Positions 18,330 to 27,582 of a stretch of DNA of 64,000 bases are shown piece by piece. Source of the stretch: Alphaproteobacteria bacterium (lineage in GTDB: Bacteria; Pseudomonadota; Alphaproteobacteria; Micavibrionales; UBA2020); assembly GCA_025934695.1 (NCBI GenBank), contig JAICWS010000001.1:835301-899300 (forward strand), in the 5' to 3' direction. Numbering within the stretch: position 1 is the stretch's first letter; each line of letters starts with the position of its first letter. The position numbers and the translations under genes are program-made. The notes beneath the pieces were generated by a model that made no database searches, was not told where the DNA came from, and saw nothing but the letters and a program-made list of their open reading frames with translations.

Positions 18330-19391
18330 ATGGCAATCGACAAGGAATTTAATGACAAGGCGTGGCGGGAAATCCCGGCCTTTATCGTCGCGGGTGCCAA
18401 GGGCGATATCCCGGCGATGCAGAAGTGCCTCGACGAAGGCATGAAGGTCGACGCGCAGGACATCAACGGCTTCACGGCGCTCATGGTCGCCGTGCGCGAA
18501 GGCAAAACGGAAGCCGTCGACTTCCTGCTCCAGAAAGGCGCCGATGTTGCCGCGCGCAACCGCTCCGGCTGGACGCCGCTCGACATCGCGGCGGCTGAGG
18601 GCCATGCGGCTCTTGTCGAAAAGCTGATCGAAGCCGGCGCGGATGCCACTTCCGCCAACGACTGCAACGCCTGCTTCATGTCGCGCCACCGACAGCCGTG
18701 GAAATTCGGGCTCAACCTCGGCGTCACGACGCTGATGGTCGCGGCCGAAGGCGGCTTTACCGGCATCGCGCAGACGCTGATCAACCACAAGGCGGATGTG
18801 AAGGCCGCGGACAAATGGGGCCGCACGGCGCTGATGCGCGCGGCCGAGAAAGGCCACATCGACACGCTGCGCCTGCTCATCGACAAGGGTGCGGATGCCG
18901 ACGCGCAGGACGGCGCGGGCTGGACCGCCCTGCGCATCGCCGCCTGGAACGGCCATGCCGATATCGCGGGCGCGCTTTTGTGCGTCACCGACCCGAAGAA
19001 AGCGGCGACCGGCAAGGAGCCGGGCTGGGCCGCCATTCCCGACGCCGCCTCACCCGCTCCCGGGCTCGATGACGTGCTGGTAAGCGCCGTCGGCGGCGCG
19101 GGCAACATGGACATTATCCGCATCCTCGTCGAGAAGGGCGCGAATGTGAACGCGCGGCACCAGGCGGGCGGCGAAAGCCTGCTCTTCATGGCGGCGTTGC
19201 GTGGCAATGCCGAAGTCACGCGCTTCCTGCTGGAGCACGGGGCGGACACTGAGGTGAGAAACAAGCACGGCGTGAGCGCATGCTGCGCCGCCCGCAGCGA
19301 CGAGGTTAAGAAACTATTCGAAGAGGCGGAAAAGAAAAAAACCCCGCCCGCCCCGCCGCAGGCCCCGGCGCCGCAGCCGCCAGCGGCGTAA
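18330..19391 (+). CDS. Ankyrin-repeat protein
   Basis: The 353-aa product has no signal peptide or membrane span. It is built of ankyrin repeats with typical G-x-T-A-L/G-x-T-P-L-x-x-A-A and G-A-D phrases: INGFTALMVAVREGKTEAVDFLLQKGAD, RSGWTPLDIAAAEGH, VTTLMVAAEGG, WGRTALMRAAEKGH, GWTALRIAAWNGH, then two more near residues 255-330. A non-repeat segment with two Cys (DCNACF) interrupts them near residue 115. The tail is Pro/Ala-rich. It probably binds proteins; its partner is unknown. The start at 18330 has GGAG seven bases upstream. Confidence 0.85.
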   Translation: MAIDKEFNDKAWREIPAFIVAGAKGDIPAMQKCLDEGMKVDAQDINGFTALMVAVREGKTEAVDFLLQKGADVAARNRSGWTPLDIAAAEGHAALVEKLIEAGADATSANDCNACFMSRHRQPWKFGLNLGVTTLMVAAEGGFTGIAQTLINHKADVKAADKWGRTALMRAAEKGHIDTLRLLIDKGADADAQDGAGWTALRIAAWNGHADIAGALLCVTDPKKAATGKEPGWAAIPDAASPAPGLDDVLVSAVGGAGNMDIIRILVEKGANVNARHQAGGESLLFMAALRGNAEVTRFLLEHGADTEVRNKHGVSACCAARSDEVKKLFEEAEKKKTPPAPPQAPAPQPPAA

Positions 19392-19410
19392 GCCAGCATC
19401 TTCACATTCC

Positions 19411-19505
19411 CACTCCGGCGAAAGCCGGAGTCCAGTTCATTTAACTTCTATCTCAAAATTCATGAGATAGAAGTTGTATAAACTGGACCCCGATTTTCAT
19501 CTGGT
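19411..19505. repeat. Composite palindromic repeat element
   Basis: The left arm is CACTCCGGCGAAAGCCGGAGTCCAG and the right arm is CTGGACCCC followed by a decayed hairpin. The core is a perfect 12-bp stem, AACTTCTATCTC and GAGATAGAAGTT (19443-19475). It sits between two convergent genes and may help end both transcripts. Confidence 0.7.
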
Positions 19506-19519
19506 GGTTCTGCCACCCT

Positions 19520-20407
19520 TTACGGCGCCGGCGGCTTGGGTGCGGGCGGCGGCTGGGCGGCCTTTTCGGCGGGAGATTTGTTCGCTGCGGCCAGCTTCGC
19601 CTTCCAGTCCTCTTGCTCGCTGAGAGCTTGGCGGACCTGTTTCAGGTTCTCGTCCAGCTTCTGCGCCATGAGCGCGATCTGCTGCCCCGCGACAACTGCG
19701 GCCTCGGCCGATCCTTCGAGCACGAGGATGCGAGCGGCGAAATCCTGGCGGCGCTGCTTGATGTCGGCGAGCCGCGGCGCGGCGTCGGGACCGGGTTGCT
19801 TCTCCGCTTCGGGAATGTATTTTTCGTCATAGCGGCGCAGCACTTCCTTTCCCGCGCCCAGGAACAAGGCGAGATGGCGCGCCGCCTCGTTGCGGGCGAG
19901 ACCCAGGATATCCGCATCGCCTAAGTCCTTTTGCAGCTCCTTGGCCGTCGCCTCGAGCTTGCGCACCAGCGCCAGGGGATCGGTGACTTTCTTCGGCAGC
20001 TTGTCTTCGACCTGGTCGAGCAGCTTCATTTCGGAGGGCGACAGGACGCGCCGGCCCGCGACCCGCATTACTTTCATGAGGTCCTGCCCGAAGCCCGCGA
20101 GGTCGATGCCAGAAATTCCTGCCTCGATGGTGCCGAAGATTTGCTTCGTCTCGGAAGCATGATTGGCAAGCTCGCCGCGCAGGCGGATCATGCCGGTGCC
20201 GATATTGCCCAGGCTCTCCGTCGCCTTACGGCCAAAGGCCGCGATATTCTCGGGATTGCGCGGGTCGCCGTCGATCGACCTCAGCGCGCGGTCCAGCTCC
20301 GCCCGGAACTCGGGCGCGGCTTCCGCGTAGCCGGGAATCGGCGCGGGCGCCACGGGCGGCGGCGCTTTCTTGTTGAACTTGCGTTTGGCGGCGTGTTTCT
20401 TTGTCAT
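19520..20407 (-). CDS. Helical protein, possibly TelA/tellurite-resistance-like
   Basis: 295 aa, predicted almost wholly helical with long coiled-coil-prone stretches (about residues 135-180 and 205-275). A Lys-rich start (MTKKHAAKRKFNKKAPPP) and a Pro/Ala-rich end flank the core. The central pattern (LEATAKELQKDLGDADILGL, YIPEAEK, QRRQDFAARILVLEGSAEAA) resembles the TelA family, whose function is unclear. The match is weak. It overlaps the upstream gene by four bases, so the two are probably one operon. Confidence 0.5.
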   Translation of the reverse strand: MTKKHAAKRKFNKKAPPPVAPAPIPGYAEAAPEFRAELDRALRSIDGDPRNPENIAAFGRKATESLGNIGTGMIRLRGELANHASETKQIFGTIEAGISGIDLAGFGQDLMKVMRVAGRRVLSPSEMKLLDQVEDKLPKKVTDPLALVRKLEATAKELQKDLGDADILGLARNEAARHLALFLGAGKEVLRRYDEKYIPEAEKQPGPDAAPRLADIKQRRQDFAARILVLEGSAEAAVVAGQQIALMAQKLDENLKQVRQALSEQEDWKAKLAAANKSPAEKAAQPPPAPKPPAP

Positions 20408-20913
20408 GGCGTGTCTCCTTTTTGTTTTGGCCCGAACAGGGGAAGTCTTTGCGGGGGCCAGAGCTGCTCGCGCGTCCGGCGGTGGATGACGGCCTCATGG
20501 GGCCGCCAACGGGAATTCACGGTGCGGCAGATAGTGCCGTCGATGACGATGCGCGAGTCCTGGTGCGTGTCCTGGTTGTAGAAGCCCTTCAGCTTCACGC
20601 GCTCCTCTTCGCCCATGTCGTAGAACTCGCGCGGCGTCAGCAGCCGCTCGCCGAAGAAGTAAGTCGGGCTGAAGTTATGCGCCCTGCGCACCAGCGCCGC
20701 GTCATCGTACTTGCGGCCCCTCTTCACGTCGCGGTCGAAGAAACAGAACGACGTGGCATGATCGGGGATGTCGAGCATTTTGATGTCCCTGCCCGTCACT
20801 TCGGCGACGCGCGGTTTTACCGCGCCGTCGAACGTGAAAAGGACGTAGGTCTTCGTCGCGGGATACCGCCAGCAGCTGGCAAGCAGGTTGAACAGGTCCT
20901 TCAGTCGCACCAT
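20404..20913 (-). CDS. Hypothetical protein preceded by the conserved leader
   Basis: 169 aa, soluble, no recognised family. The N-terminal part looks alpha/beta (KTYVLFTFDGAVKPRVAEV, then IPDHATSFCFFDR), and the C-terminus is basic and rich in Arg, Trp and Pro. It is the first gene of a two-gene unit with the helical protein. The mRNA begins near 21078 with a leader (20960-21080) shared with the genes at 45748 and 47030, so all three are probably under the same control. Confidence 0.6.
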   Translation of the reverse strand: MVRLKDLFNLLASCWRYPATKTYVLFTFDGAVKPRVAEVTGRDIKMLDIPDHATSFCFFDRDVKRGRKYDDAALVRRAHNFSPTYFFGERLLTPREFYDMGEEERVKLKGFYNQDTHQDSRIVIDGTICRTVNSRWRPHEAVIHRRTREQLWPPQRLPLFGPKQKGDTP

Positions 20914-20959
20914 GGCGCTCCATCACTGGGCGCGGCAGATGCTTTTCGAGGAAAGATCC

Positions 20960-21080
20960 TTGGGAAACGCAAAACAGCCGCGAACAAAAACTCGTCGGCC
21001 GTTTTTGCAGGTTGCGCCTGATACCGGCTCCCCGCGAAACAGGGATAAAATCGGCGAGCCGTGGTGATGCGCATTGCGTC
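20960..21080 (-). ncRNA. Conserved structured leader, copy 1
   Basis: Read on the minus strand from 21080: GACGCAATGCGCA, CACCACGGC, CCGATTT, GTTTCGCG, GAGCCGG, then CCTGCAAAAACGGCC (20996-21011) and GGCTGTTTTGCG near 20965-20979. The same blocks in the same order occur at 45562-45675 and 46862-46978. ACGGCC and GGCTGT can pair (one G-U), closing a loop of about 20 bases. Function unknown. Confidence 0.65.
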
Positions 21081-21084
21081 AGTT

Positions 21085-21113
21085 CTTGTAGCAGGGCGGT
21101 CGGGTTATGTCAA
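21085..21113 (-). promoter_or_regulatory. TTGACATAA-type promoter of leader copy 1
   Basis: On the minus strand TTGACA (21108-21113), 17 bases, TACAAG (21085-21090). Predicted transcription start is near 21078, exactly where the conserved leader begins. Confidence 0.55.
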
Positions 21114-21225
21114 CGCGAGGAAGTCATTGAAAACCGCGGCCCGGCTTGCGCCATTCTTTTGCCTGTTCAAAGGCGTCCGCCTCGTCCCTGCTTCTCGCTC
21201 CCAAACCTTAAGATTTACATCGGAA

Positions 21226-21264
21226 GAAACAAAAACGGCGGAAACATCTGTTTCCGCCGTTTTG
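21226..21264 (-). terminator. Terminator at the end of the S10-spc operon
   Basis: On the minus strand AAAACGGCGGAAAC and GTTTCCGCCGTTTT form a long perfect stem with a four-base loop, followed by TTGTTTC. It ends transcription right after rplO. This is unusual, because secY normally continues the operon. Confidence 0.85.
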
Positions 21265-21283
21265 AATTTAAAATCGCGAAAGA

Positions 21284-21787
21284 TTACTTCGCTGCTTTCT
21301 TTTTCTCTTTCAGCAGCTTGTTCACCTTGGGCGGAAGGACTTCGACCTTGCCACCGGCTTTTTCAACGGCCGCGATGGCCGTTTTGGAAGCCTTGGTGAC
21401 CGTGAAGTTGACTTTCGTCTTCAGCGGATGCGCGCCGGAGAGGAGCTTGAGGCCCTCGCCCGCGCAGTAGATCACGCCCGCTTCGACCAGCGCGGCGGCG
21501 TCGATGGTCTTCGCCGACGAGAGTTTCTTGCTGTCGAGCGCTTCCTGGATGGTGTCCAGGTTGACGGCGGCGAGGCAGCCGAAGTGGCTGGTGAAGCCGC
21601 GCTTGGGCATGCGGCGGATGAGCGGAGACTGGCCGCCCTCGAAGCCCTTGAGCGCCACGCCGGTGCGGGCCTTCTGGCCTTTCACGCCGCGTCCGCCGGT
21701 CTTGCCCTTACCGGAGCCGATACCGCGGCCGACGAGAATGCGGGTGTGCCGCGCGCCGGGATTGTCTTTAAGCTGATTGAGTTTCAT
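21284..21787 (-). CDS. rplO: 50S ribosomal protein L15
   Basis: 167 aa. The N-terminal KLNQLKDNPGARHTRILVGRG and the Gly-rich GSGKGKTGGRGVKGQKAR are diagnostic; the globular part follows. A Lys-rich end (LLKEKKKAAK) slightly exceeds E. coli L15. It is the last gene before the terminator at 21226-21264. Confidence 0.99.
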   Translation of the reverse strand: MKLNQLKDNPGARHTRILVGRGIGSGKGKTGGRGVKGQKARTGVALKGFEGGQSPLIRRMPKRGFTSHFGCLAAVNLDTIQEALDSKKLSSAKTIDAAALVEAGVIYCAGEGLKLLSGAHPLKTKVNFTVTKASKTAIAAVEKAGGKVEVLPPKVNKLLKEKKKAAK

Positions 21788-21806
21788 GGCTTTACTTCCT
21801 TAAACC

Positions 21807-22109
21807 TTAAGCCGCCTCTTCGACGGTGACGAGATGTTTCACCATCTCGATCATGCCGCGAACGGACGGGGTGTCTTCCAGCACCTTGGAACGATGGCGC
21901 TTGTTGAGGCCGAGGCCGATCAGCGTGGCTTCCTGCTTGGGAATGCGGCCGATGGGCGAGCCCGTTTGCGTCACCTTGAGTTTCTTGCCGGACTTCGCGG
22001 GTTTCGCTGCGGCTTCCTTTTTCGCGGGAGCTGCGGCTTTCGCTGCCGGTTTTGCTTCAGCCTTGGGCGCTGCGGGTTTCTTCGCGGCGGGTTTCTTTTC
22101 CTCAGCCAT
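21807..22109 (-). CDS. rpmD: 50S ribosomal protein L30 with long N-terminal extension
   Basis: 100 aa, of which only the last 60 or so form the L30 fold ([40 protein letters not shown]). Residues 1-45 are a Lys/Ala/Pro tail ([20 protein letters not shown] and more). The start at 22109 has AAGGAG seven bases upstream and overlaps the rpsE stop by eight bases. Confidence 0.96.
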   Translation of the reverse strand: MAEEKKPAAKKPAAPKAEAKPAAKAAAPAKKEAAAKPAKSGKKLKVTQTGSPIGRIPKQEATLIGLGLNKRHRSKVLEDTPSVRGMIEMVKHLVTVEEAA

Positions 22110-22734
22110 CAGACTTCTCCTTCTCATCGCCCTTGCGGCCGAGAACTTCGTTCACGCGGCGGCCGCGGCGGCCGGCCACCATACGGGGGCTTTCCATGTG
22201 CTTGAAGGCCTCGAGGGCTGCTTTCACCATGTTATAGGGGTTGGACGAGCCGAGCGACTTCGCCACGACGTCCTGGATGCCGAGCACCTCGAACACCGCG
22301 CGGAGCGGACCGCCCGCGATGATGCCCGTACCGGGAACGGCGGTGCGCAGGCGCACGCGGCCCGCGCCGAAGCGGGCTTCGATGTCGTGGTGCAGGGTGC
22401 GGCCATCGCGCAGCGGAACGCGGATCATGCGGCGTTTCGCCTGGTCGGTCGCTTTCTTGATCGCCTCGGGCACTTCGCGCGCTTTGCCGGCGCCGGCGCC
22501 GATGCGGCCGCGGCCGTCACCGACCACGACGAGGGCGGCGAAGCCGAAACGGCGGCCGCCCTTCACGACTTTGGCGACGCGGTTGATCGCAACAAGGCGT
22601 TCGACGAGTTCGCCGCCTTCGCGTTCGCCGTCTTCGCGCTTGTCGCGGTCGCGGCGCTTGCCGCGTCCGCCGCCGTCGCGGCCTTCGCCCTTGCCGGGGC
22701 GTGACGGACGTTCTTGTCTTTCAGCGTTTGCCAT
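22102..22734 (-). CDS. rpsE: 30S ribosomal protein S5
   Basis: 210 aa. The double-stranded-RNA-binding fold begins near residue 43 ([20 protein letters not shown]) and includes [19 protein letters not shown]. Before it lies a strongly charged Arg/Asp/Glu/Gly-rich extension of about 40 residues. The C-terminus is also basic. Part of the spc gene order. Confidence 0.99.
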   Translation of the reverse strand: MANAERQERPSRPGKGEGRDGGGRGKRRDRDKREDGEREGGELVERLVAINRVAKVVKGGRRFGFAALVVVGDGRGRIGAGAGKAREVPEAIKKATDQAKRRMIRVPLRDGRTLHHDIEARFGAGRVRLRTAVPGTGIIAGGPLRAVFEVLGIQDVVAKSLGSSNPYNMVKAALEAFKHMESPRMVAGRRGRRVNEVLGRKGDEKEKSDG

Positions 22735-22753
22735 TGTGTTCTGCTTCCTTCAA

Positions 22754-23119
22754 TTAAAAAGATAAACCGGCTTCGCGGGCGGCCTCGGCCAGCGCCTTCA
22801 CGCGGCCGTGGTACGAGTAGCTGCCGCGGTCGAATGCGACCTTGTCCACGCCCGCTTTCTTGGCGCGCTCGGCGACGAGCTTGCCGACCGCGGTGGCGGC
22901 GTCCTTGTTGGACGTGCTCTTCAGCGACTTGCGGACATCGGTGTCGACCGAGGATGCCGCGGCGAGCGTCACGCCCTTCGCGTCGTCGATGACCTGCGCG
23001 TAGATATGCTGGCCGGAGCGGTGAACCGTGAGGCGCGGACGGGCGTTCTTGTTCGACGCCTTCTTCACCACCTTGCGGACCCGCCAGGAACGGCGTTGTT
23101 TTGCGTTTGAATGTGCCAT
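22754..23119 (-). CDS. rplR: 50S ribosomal protein L18
   Basis: 121 aa, normal length. Landmarks are [20 protein letters not shown] near residue 28 and the C-terminal [20 protein letters not shown]. It binds 5S rRNA in the central protuberance with L5. Confidence 0.99.
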   Translation of the reverse strand: MAHSNAKQRRSWRVRKVVKKASNKNARPRLTVHRSGQHIYAQVIDDAKGVTLAAASSVDTDVRKSLKSTSNKDAATAVGKLVAERAKKAGVDKVAFDRGSYSYHGRVKALAEAAREAGLSF

Positions 23120-23137
23120 GGTCGTTAATCCTTACAA

Positions 23138-23671
23138 TTACTTCTTCTTGCCTTCTTTGCGCAGGATGCGGCGTCCCTCGTAGTTGATGCCTTTGCCCTT
23201 GTACGGCTCGGGGCGCTTCATGAGGAACAGCTCGGCCGCCACCTGGCCGACTTTTTGTTTGTCGATGCCGGAGATCTCGATCTCGGTCTGCTTGGGCACT
23301 TTCACTTCGATGCCTTGCGGGACCTTGTACTTGACTTCATGGCTGAAGCCGATCTGGAGCACGAGGTCCTTGCCCTGCAGCGCGGCGCGGAAACCGACGC
23401 CTTCGATGATCAGGCGCTTGCTGTAGCCTTCGCTGACGCCCTTGATCATGCCGCGGATCAGCGAGGCGGTCGTGCCCCACATCATGGCGGCGTTGCGGTT
23501 TTCGGACAGCTTCCTCAGGTTGATGGCGCCGTCCTTCACTTCCGCGCCGATGTCGTTGGACACGGTGAGGTGAAGTTCCCCTTTTTTGCCCTTGATGCTG
23601 AGCTTCTTGCCCTGAAGCTTCGCTTCAACGCCGCTCGGCAGCTTGATGGGGTGTTTTGCGATACGAGACAT
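23138..23671 (-). CDS. rplF: 50S ribosomal protein L6
   Basis: 177 aa, two tandem L6 domains. It begins MSRIAKHPIKLPSGVEAKL and ends with the signature PEPYKGKGINYEGRRILRKE. It lies near the factor-binding site of the large subunit. Confidence 0.99.
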   Translation of the reverse strand: MSRIAKHPIKLPSGVEAKLQGKKLSIKGKKGELHLTVSNDIGAEVKDGAINLRKLSENRNAAMMWGTTASLIRGMIKGVSEGYSKRLIIEGVGFRAALQGKDLVLQIGFSHEVKYKVPQGIEVKVPKQTEIEISGIDKQKVGQVAAELFLMKRPEPYKGKGINYEGRRILRKEGKKK

Positions 23672-23689
23672 GTTAATTCACCTTCTACC

Positions 23690-24085
23690 TTAGAACACGC
23701 GGCACAGGATTTCCCCGCCCACGTTCGCTTCGCGCGCTTCCTTGTCGGAGAGCACGCCGCGCGGCGTGGAGAGGATCGAAATGCCGAGGCCGTTGTACAC
23801 CCGCGGCACGTCCTTGATCTGCGTATAAACGCGGCGGCCGGGGCGCGAGACGCGCGTGATTTCCTTGATCACGGGCTGCCCTTCCGAATATTTCAGTTCG
23901 ATGTTGAGAACCGAGCTTGCGCCGTTCTGCTTGACGCTGAAGTCGCGGATATAACCTTCGCGCTTGAGCACTTCGAGCAGCGAAGCGCGCAGTTTGGATG
24001 CCGGGCTCTGCACTTCGGTCAGGCGTGCGGCCTGGCCGTTGCGGAGGCGGGTGAGCAAATCTCCGAGGGGATCGCTTAATGACAT
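23690..24085 (-). CDS. rpsH: 30S ribosomal protein S8
   Basis: 131 aa. It has DPLGDLLTRLRNGQ at the N-terminus and the C-terminal STPRGVLSDKEAREANVGGE signature. S8 binds 16S rRNA helix 21 and in E. coli represses the spc operon through the L5 region. I did not detect that operator here. Confidence 0.99.
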   Translation of the reverse strand: MSLSDPLGDLLTRLRNGQAARLTEVQSPASKLRASLLEVLKREGYIRDFSVKQNGASSVLNIELKYSEGQPVIKEITRVSRPGRRVYTQIKDVPRVYNGLGISILSTPRGVLSDKEAREANVGGEILCRVF

Positions 24086-24103
24086 GTTTCTTCTCCTTCC
24101 CTC

Positions 24104-24409
24104 TTACCAGCTTGATTTCGTGACGCCAGGGATAAGGCCCTGGGAGGCGAGTTCGCGCATCATGAGGCGCGAAATGCCGAATTTACGGTAGTTGCCGCGC
24201 GGCCGGCCCGTGAGGGCGCAGCGGTTACGGATGCGCGTCGGATGCGAGTTGCGCGGCAGCTTCGCCATTTTCAGGCGCGCTGCGAAGCGCTCGTCGGCGG
24301 GACGCGACATGTCGCTGGCGATCGCTTTCAGTTTCGCCCATTTGGCCGCGTACTGCTTGACCATCTTTTTGCGGCGGTTGTTTTTATTGACAGAGCTCAG
24401 TTTTGCCAT
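24104..24409 (-). CDS. rpsN: 30S ribosomal protein S14 (zinc-free form)
   Basis: 101 aa, the long form. It has [19 protein letters not shown] and no CxxC pairs, so it belongs to the zinc-independent class usual in proteobacteria. It ends [11 protein letters not shown] and sits between rplE and rpsH. Confidence 0.99.
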   Translation of the reverse strand: MAKLSSVNKNNRRKKMVKQYAAKWAKLKAIASDMSRPADERFAARLKMAKLPRNSHPTRIRNRCALTGRPRGNYRKFGISRLMMRELASQGLIPGVTKSSW

Positions 24410-24427
24410 TGTCCTGGTTACCTTCTC

Positions 24428-24994
24428 TTAACGGATACGGAAGGGCATGCTGAAGCCCTTCAGAAGTGATCTTGCCTCATCATCGGAATTCGCGGTCGTG
24501 CAGATGATGATGTCCATGCCGCGGATCGCATCGACCTTGTCGAAGTTGATCTCGGGGAAAATGATCTGCTCCTTCAAGCCCAGCGCGTAGTTGCCGTTGC
24601 CGTCAAAGCTGCGATCGGAAACGCCGCGGAAGTCGCGGATGCGGGGCATGGCGATCGTGATCAGGCGATCGAGGAATTCGTACATGCGGGCGCCGCGCAG
24701 GGTGACCTTGCAGCCGATCGGGATGTCCTCGCGCAGCTTGAAGGCGGCGATGGCCTTGCGCGCGCGGGTGACCTGCGGCTTCTGGCCGGTGATGGCCGTC
24801 ATGTCCGCGACAGCGCCGTTGATCTTCTTGCTGTCCTGCGCGTTTTCGCCGACGCCCATGTTCACGACGATCTTGTCGAGGCGCGGGATGGCCATGTCGT
24901 TCTTGTAGTTGTACTGCTTTTTCAGCTCAGCCCGGATCTTGTCTTCGTAGAGCTTCTTCAGGCGCGGAGCGTTTTCTTTTTTTGCGGTTGCCAT
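24428..24994 (-). CDS. rplE: 50S ribosomal protein L5
   Basis: 188 aa. It has [20 protein letters not shown] and the [19 protein letters not shown] signature. It binds 5S rRNA and contacts P-site tRNA and S13. Length is close to the family norm. Confidence 0.99.
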   Translation of the reverse strand: MATAKKENAPRLKKLYEDKIRAELKKQYNYKNDMAIPRLDKIVVNMGVGENAQDSKKINGAVADMTAITGQKPQVTRARKAIAAFKLREDIPIGCKVTLRGARMYEFLDRLITIAMPRIRDFRGVSDRSFDGNGNYALGLKEQIIFPEINFDKVDAIRGMDIIICTTANSDDEARSLLKGFSMPFRIR

Positions 24995-25004
24995 TGTATG
25001 CCTC

Positions 25005-25319
25005 TTAATCGATCACTTCGCCGGACGCTTTGGAGAAGCGCACCTTGCGGTCGCCCACCATCTTGTAGCCGATGCGGGCGGGTTTGCTGGTTTTCGGGTC
25101 GACGATCGCCACGTTCGAGATGTGCAGCGGACGCTCGACCTTGTCGAGGCCGCCGGGATGCGACTGGCTGGGCTTGCGGTGCTTCGTCTGCACGTTGACG
25201 CCCTGCACGACCACCTTGGATTCCTCGGTGATGACCTGTTTCACTTCGCCGGTGCGGCCCTTGTCCTTGCCGGTGAGGACGACGACTTTGTCGCCTTTTT
25301 TGATCTTGAGTTTCGTCAT
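25005..25319 (-). CDS. rplX: 50S ribosomal protein L24
   Basis: 104 aa starting [20 protein letters not shown] with the KOW motif [10 protein letters not shown]. The ATG at 25319 lies three bases after the rplN stop; the longer reading through rplN is a shadow. L24 starts assembly of the large subunit. Confidence 0.98.
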   Translation of the reverse strand: MTKLKIKKGDKVVVLTGKDKGRTGEVKQVITEESKVVVQGVNVQTKHRKPSQSHPGGLDKVERPLHISNVAIVDPKTSKPARIGYKMVGDRKVRFSKASGEVID

Positions 25320-25321
25320 AA

Positions 25322-25690
25322 TTACAGCACCTCCGGCGCCAGCGAGATGATTTTCATGAAATTCTTGGCGCGCAGTTCGCGGGTCACGGGGCCAAAGATA
25401 CGGGTGCCGATCGGTTCGCCGGCCGCGTTGATAAGGACGGCGGCGTTGCGATCGAAGCGGATGATGGAGCCGTCGTCGCGCTTGAGCGCGGTGCGGGTGC
25501 GCACGATGACCGCCTTGTGGACGGTGCCTTTCTTGACGCGGCCGCGCGGGATTGCGTCCTTCACGGACACGACAATCACGTCGCCGATGCCGGCGGTGCG
25601 CCGCTTGGAGCCGCCCAGCACTTTCACGCACATGACCTTGCGCGCGCCGCTGTTGTCGGCAACTTCCAGATTTGATTCCATCTGTATCAT
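25322..25690 (-). CDS. rplN: 50S ribosomal protein L14
   Basis: 122 aa, ungapped family length. It begins [19 protein letters not shown] and contains the [12 protein letters not shown] loop and the [18 protein letters not shown] end. It lies at the subunit interface. Confidence 0.99.
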   Translation of the reverse strand: MIQMESNLEVADNSGARKVMCVKVLGGSKRRTAGIGDVIVVSVKDAIPRGRVKKGTVHKAVIVRTRTALKRDDGSIIRFDRNAAVLINAAGEPIGTRIFGPVTRELRAKNFMKIISLAPEVL

Positions 25691-25735
25691 GGTCTTGACC
25701 TTTCTTTTTAACTCAAAGGGGGTTTCAAGCCCTGG

Positions 25736-26128
25736 TTATTCGTCTTTCTTGCTTTTCTTGGCCGGCTTCGCCTTGGCGTCGGCTTTCGCTTCCGCTTTGG
25801 GCTGTTCGGCTTTCGCCTCGGCGGCGAGGTCGCGCTTCACGGAGGCGCGCTTGCCTTCGGCTTCATCGACCGTGCGGGCCTGGCTTTCGCCGAGCGCCTT
25901 GCCGCCGATGACGCGCCATTTCTTCGTCTTGGAAAGCGGGCGGCATTCCTCGATCGAGACCTGGTCGCCGATCTTCCACTGGTTGGTTTCGTCGTGGGCG
26001 GCATATTTCGCGGAACGGCGCATGATCTTGCCGTAGAGCGGATCGCGGACCTGACGTTCGACCAGGACCGTCACGGTCTTGGCGGTTTTGTTGCTGACGA
26101 CTTTGCCTTCTAATACGCGGCGAGGCAT
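25736..26128 (-). CDS. rpsQ: 30S ribosomal protein S17 with C-terminal tail
   Basis: 130 aa; the OB-fold core ends near residue 78 ([20 protein letters not shown]). The remaining 50 or so residues form a Lys/Ala/Glu-rich tail ([20 protein letters not shown]) absent from E. coli S17 (84 aa). S17 is a primary 16S rRNA binder. Confidence 0.98.
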   Translation of the reverse strand: MPRRVLEGKVVSNKTAKTVTVLVERQVRDPLYGKIMRRSAKYAAHDETNQWKIGDQVSIEECRPLSKTKKWRVIGGKALGESQARTVDEAEGKRASVKRDLAAEAKAEQPKAEAKADAKAKPAKKSKKDE

Positions 26129-26134
26129 GATTTC

Positions 26135-26425
26135 TTACTCCTTGGCTTTCTTTTTCTTCGGCGCCTTGTCGGCGGCCTCGGTTTTCTCTGCTTTCGGCTT
26201 GGCGGCTTTCTTCGCGGCTTTCGCGGCCGGCGCCTTGCCCGTACGGATCTCGCTCAGGATCGTCTTGATGCGCGCGATGTCGCGGCGGACGATGCGGACG
26301 CGGCCGGTGTTTTCCAGCTGGCCCGTCGACTTCTGGAAGCGGAAGTTGAACTGCTCCTTGCGGAGATTCATGAGCTCGGTTTCCAGCTCGTCGGGGGTTT
26401 TTGCTCTGAGGTCTGCGGCTTTCAT
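26135..26425 (-). CDS. rpmC: 50S ribosomal protein L29 with C-terminal tail
   Basis: 96 aa; the two-helix L29 core ([40 protein letters not shown]) ends near residue 63, and a 33-residue Lys/Ala tail follows. The ATG at 26425 has AAGGTGAG six bases upstream; the ATG at 26431 would abut it. L29 lies at the exit tunnel, where SRP and trigger factor dock. Confidence 0.97.
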   Translation of the reverse strand: MKAADLRAKTPDELETELMNLRKEQFNFRFQKSTGQLENTGRVRIVRRDIARIKTILSEIRTGKAPAAKAAKKAAKPKAEKTEAADKAPKKKKAKE

Positions 26426-26437
26426 TGTCATCTCACC

Positions 26438-26851
26438 TTATGCTTGCTCGCGGCTGACGAAACGGCACTTGATCGGCAGCTTCGCGGCGGCGAGTTCGAA
26501 TGCTTCTTCGGCGAGCTGGCGCGGAACGCCGTCCAGCTCGAACAGGATGCGGCCGGGCTTCACGCGGCACACATAGAATTCCGGCGAGCCTTTACCGGAG
26601 CCCATGCGGACTTCGAGAGGCTTTTTCGACACCGGCACGTCGGGGAAGATGCGGATCCACAGACGGCCCTGGCGCTTCATGTGGCGCGTGATGGCGCGGC
26701 GCGCAGCTTCGATCTGGCGGGCGGTGAGACGGTCCGGCTGAACTGCCTTCATGCCAAAGGTGCCGTAGGACAGATAGTTGCCCGAAGTCGCCTGGCCGTG
26801 AATGCGGCCCTTGTGCGCCTTCCTGAACTTCATTTTCTTTGGGGACATCAT
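26438..26851 (-). CDS. rplP: 50S ribosomal protein L16
   Basis: 137 aa. It starts [19 protein letters not shown] with AAGGAA eight bases before the first [23 protein letters not shown] and [20 protein letters not shown] are the family signatures. It helps position A-site tRNA. Confidence 0.99.
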   Translation of the reverse strand: MMSPKKMKFRKAHKGRIHGQATSGNYLSYGTFGMKAVQPDRLTARQIEAARRAITRHMKRQGRLWIRIFPDVPVSKKPLEVRMGSGKGSPEFYVCRVKPGRILFELDGVPRQLAEEAFELAAAKLPIKCRFVSREQA

Positions 26852-26879
26852 GGTCGTGGTTCCTTCTTACTCTTTCCCT

Positions 26880-27560
26880 TTATGCCCGTGCCGGCTGTTG
26901 TTCGGCCAGGCGCTTGTCGCGGGCCATCGGATCGTGGGCCAGGATCTCGCCTTTGAAGATCCAGACTTTCACGCCGATGATGCCGTAGGTCGTCAGTGCG
27001 CGGCTGGTCGCGTAGTCGACGTCGGCGCGCAGCGTGTGCAGGGGCACGCGGCCTTCGCGGTACCATTCGCGGCGGGCGATTTCGGCGCCGGCCAGGCGGC
27101 CCGAGCAGTTCACGCGGATGCCGCCGGCGCCGAGGCGCTGGGCGGACTGGACCGCGCGCTTCATCGCGCGGCGGAACGATACGCGGCGCTCGAGCTGCTG
27201 CGCGATGCCGTCGGCGACGAGCTGGGCGTCCATTTCCGGCTTGCGGATTTCGACGATGTTCAGCGTCACTTCGCCGCCCGTGAATTTCGAGAGGTCTTTG
27301 CGGAGTTTCTCGATGTCGGAGCCTTTTTTGCCGATGATGACACCGGGGCGCGCCGAATGGATCGTGACGTTGGTCTTGTTCGCCGCGCGCTCGATGATGA
27401 CGCGAGCGACGCCCGCCTGCTTCAGGTTCTCCAGCACGTAAGCGCGGAGCTTGATGTCCTGCAGCAGCTTCGTGGAATAGTCCTTGCCGGCGTACCAGCG
27501 GCTGTCCCACGTGCGGTTGATGCCCAGTCTCAGTCCAATCGGGTTAACCTTCTGACCCAT
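26880..27560 (-). CDS. rpsC: 30S ribosomal protein S3
   Basis: 226 aa. It starts [20 protein letters not shown]. The KH domain has [18 protein letters not shown] (GxxG loop) and the C-terminal domain has [20 protein letters not shown]. It lines the mRNA entry site. Confidence 0.99.
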   Translation of the reverse strand: MGQKVNPIGLRLGINRTWDSRWYAGKDYSTKLLQDIKLRAYVLENLKQAGVARVIIERAANKTNVTIHSARPGVIIGKKGSDIEKLRKDLSKFTGGEVTLNIVEIRKPEMDAQLVADGIAQQLERRVSFRRAMKRAVQSAQRLGAGGIRVNCSGRLAGAEIARREWYREGRVPLHTLRADVDYATSRALTTYGIIGVKVWIFKGEILAHDPMARDKRLAEQQPARA

Positions 27561-27582
27561 TTTATACTCCTAAAACCTTTCG

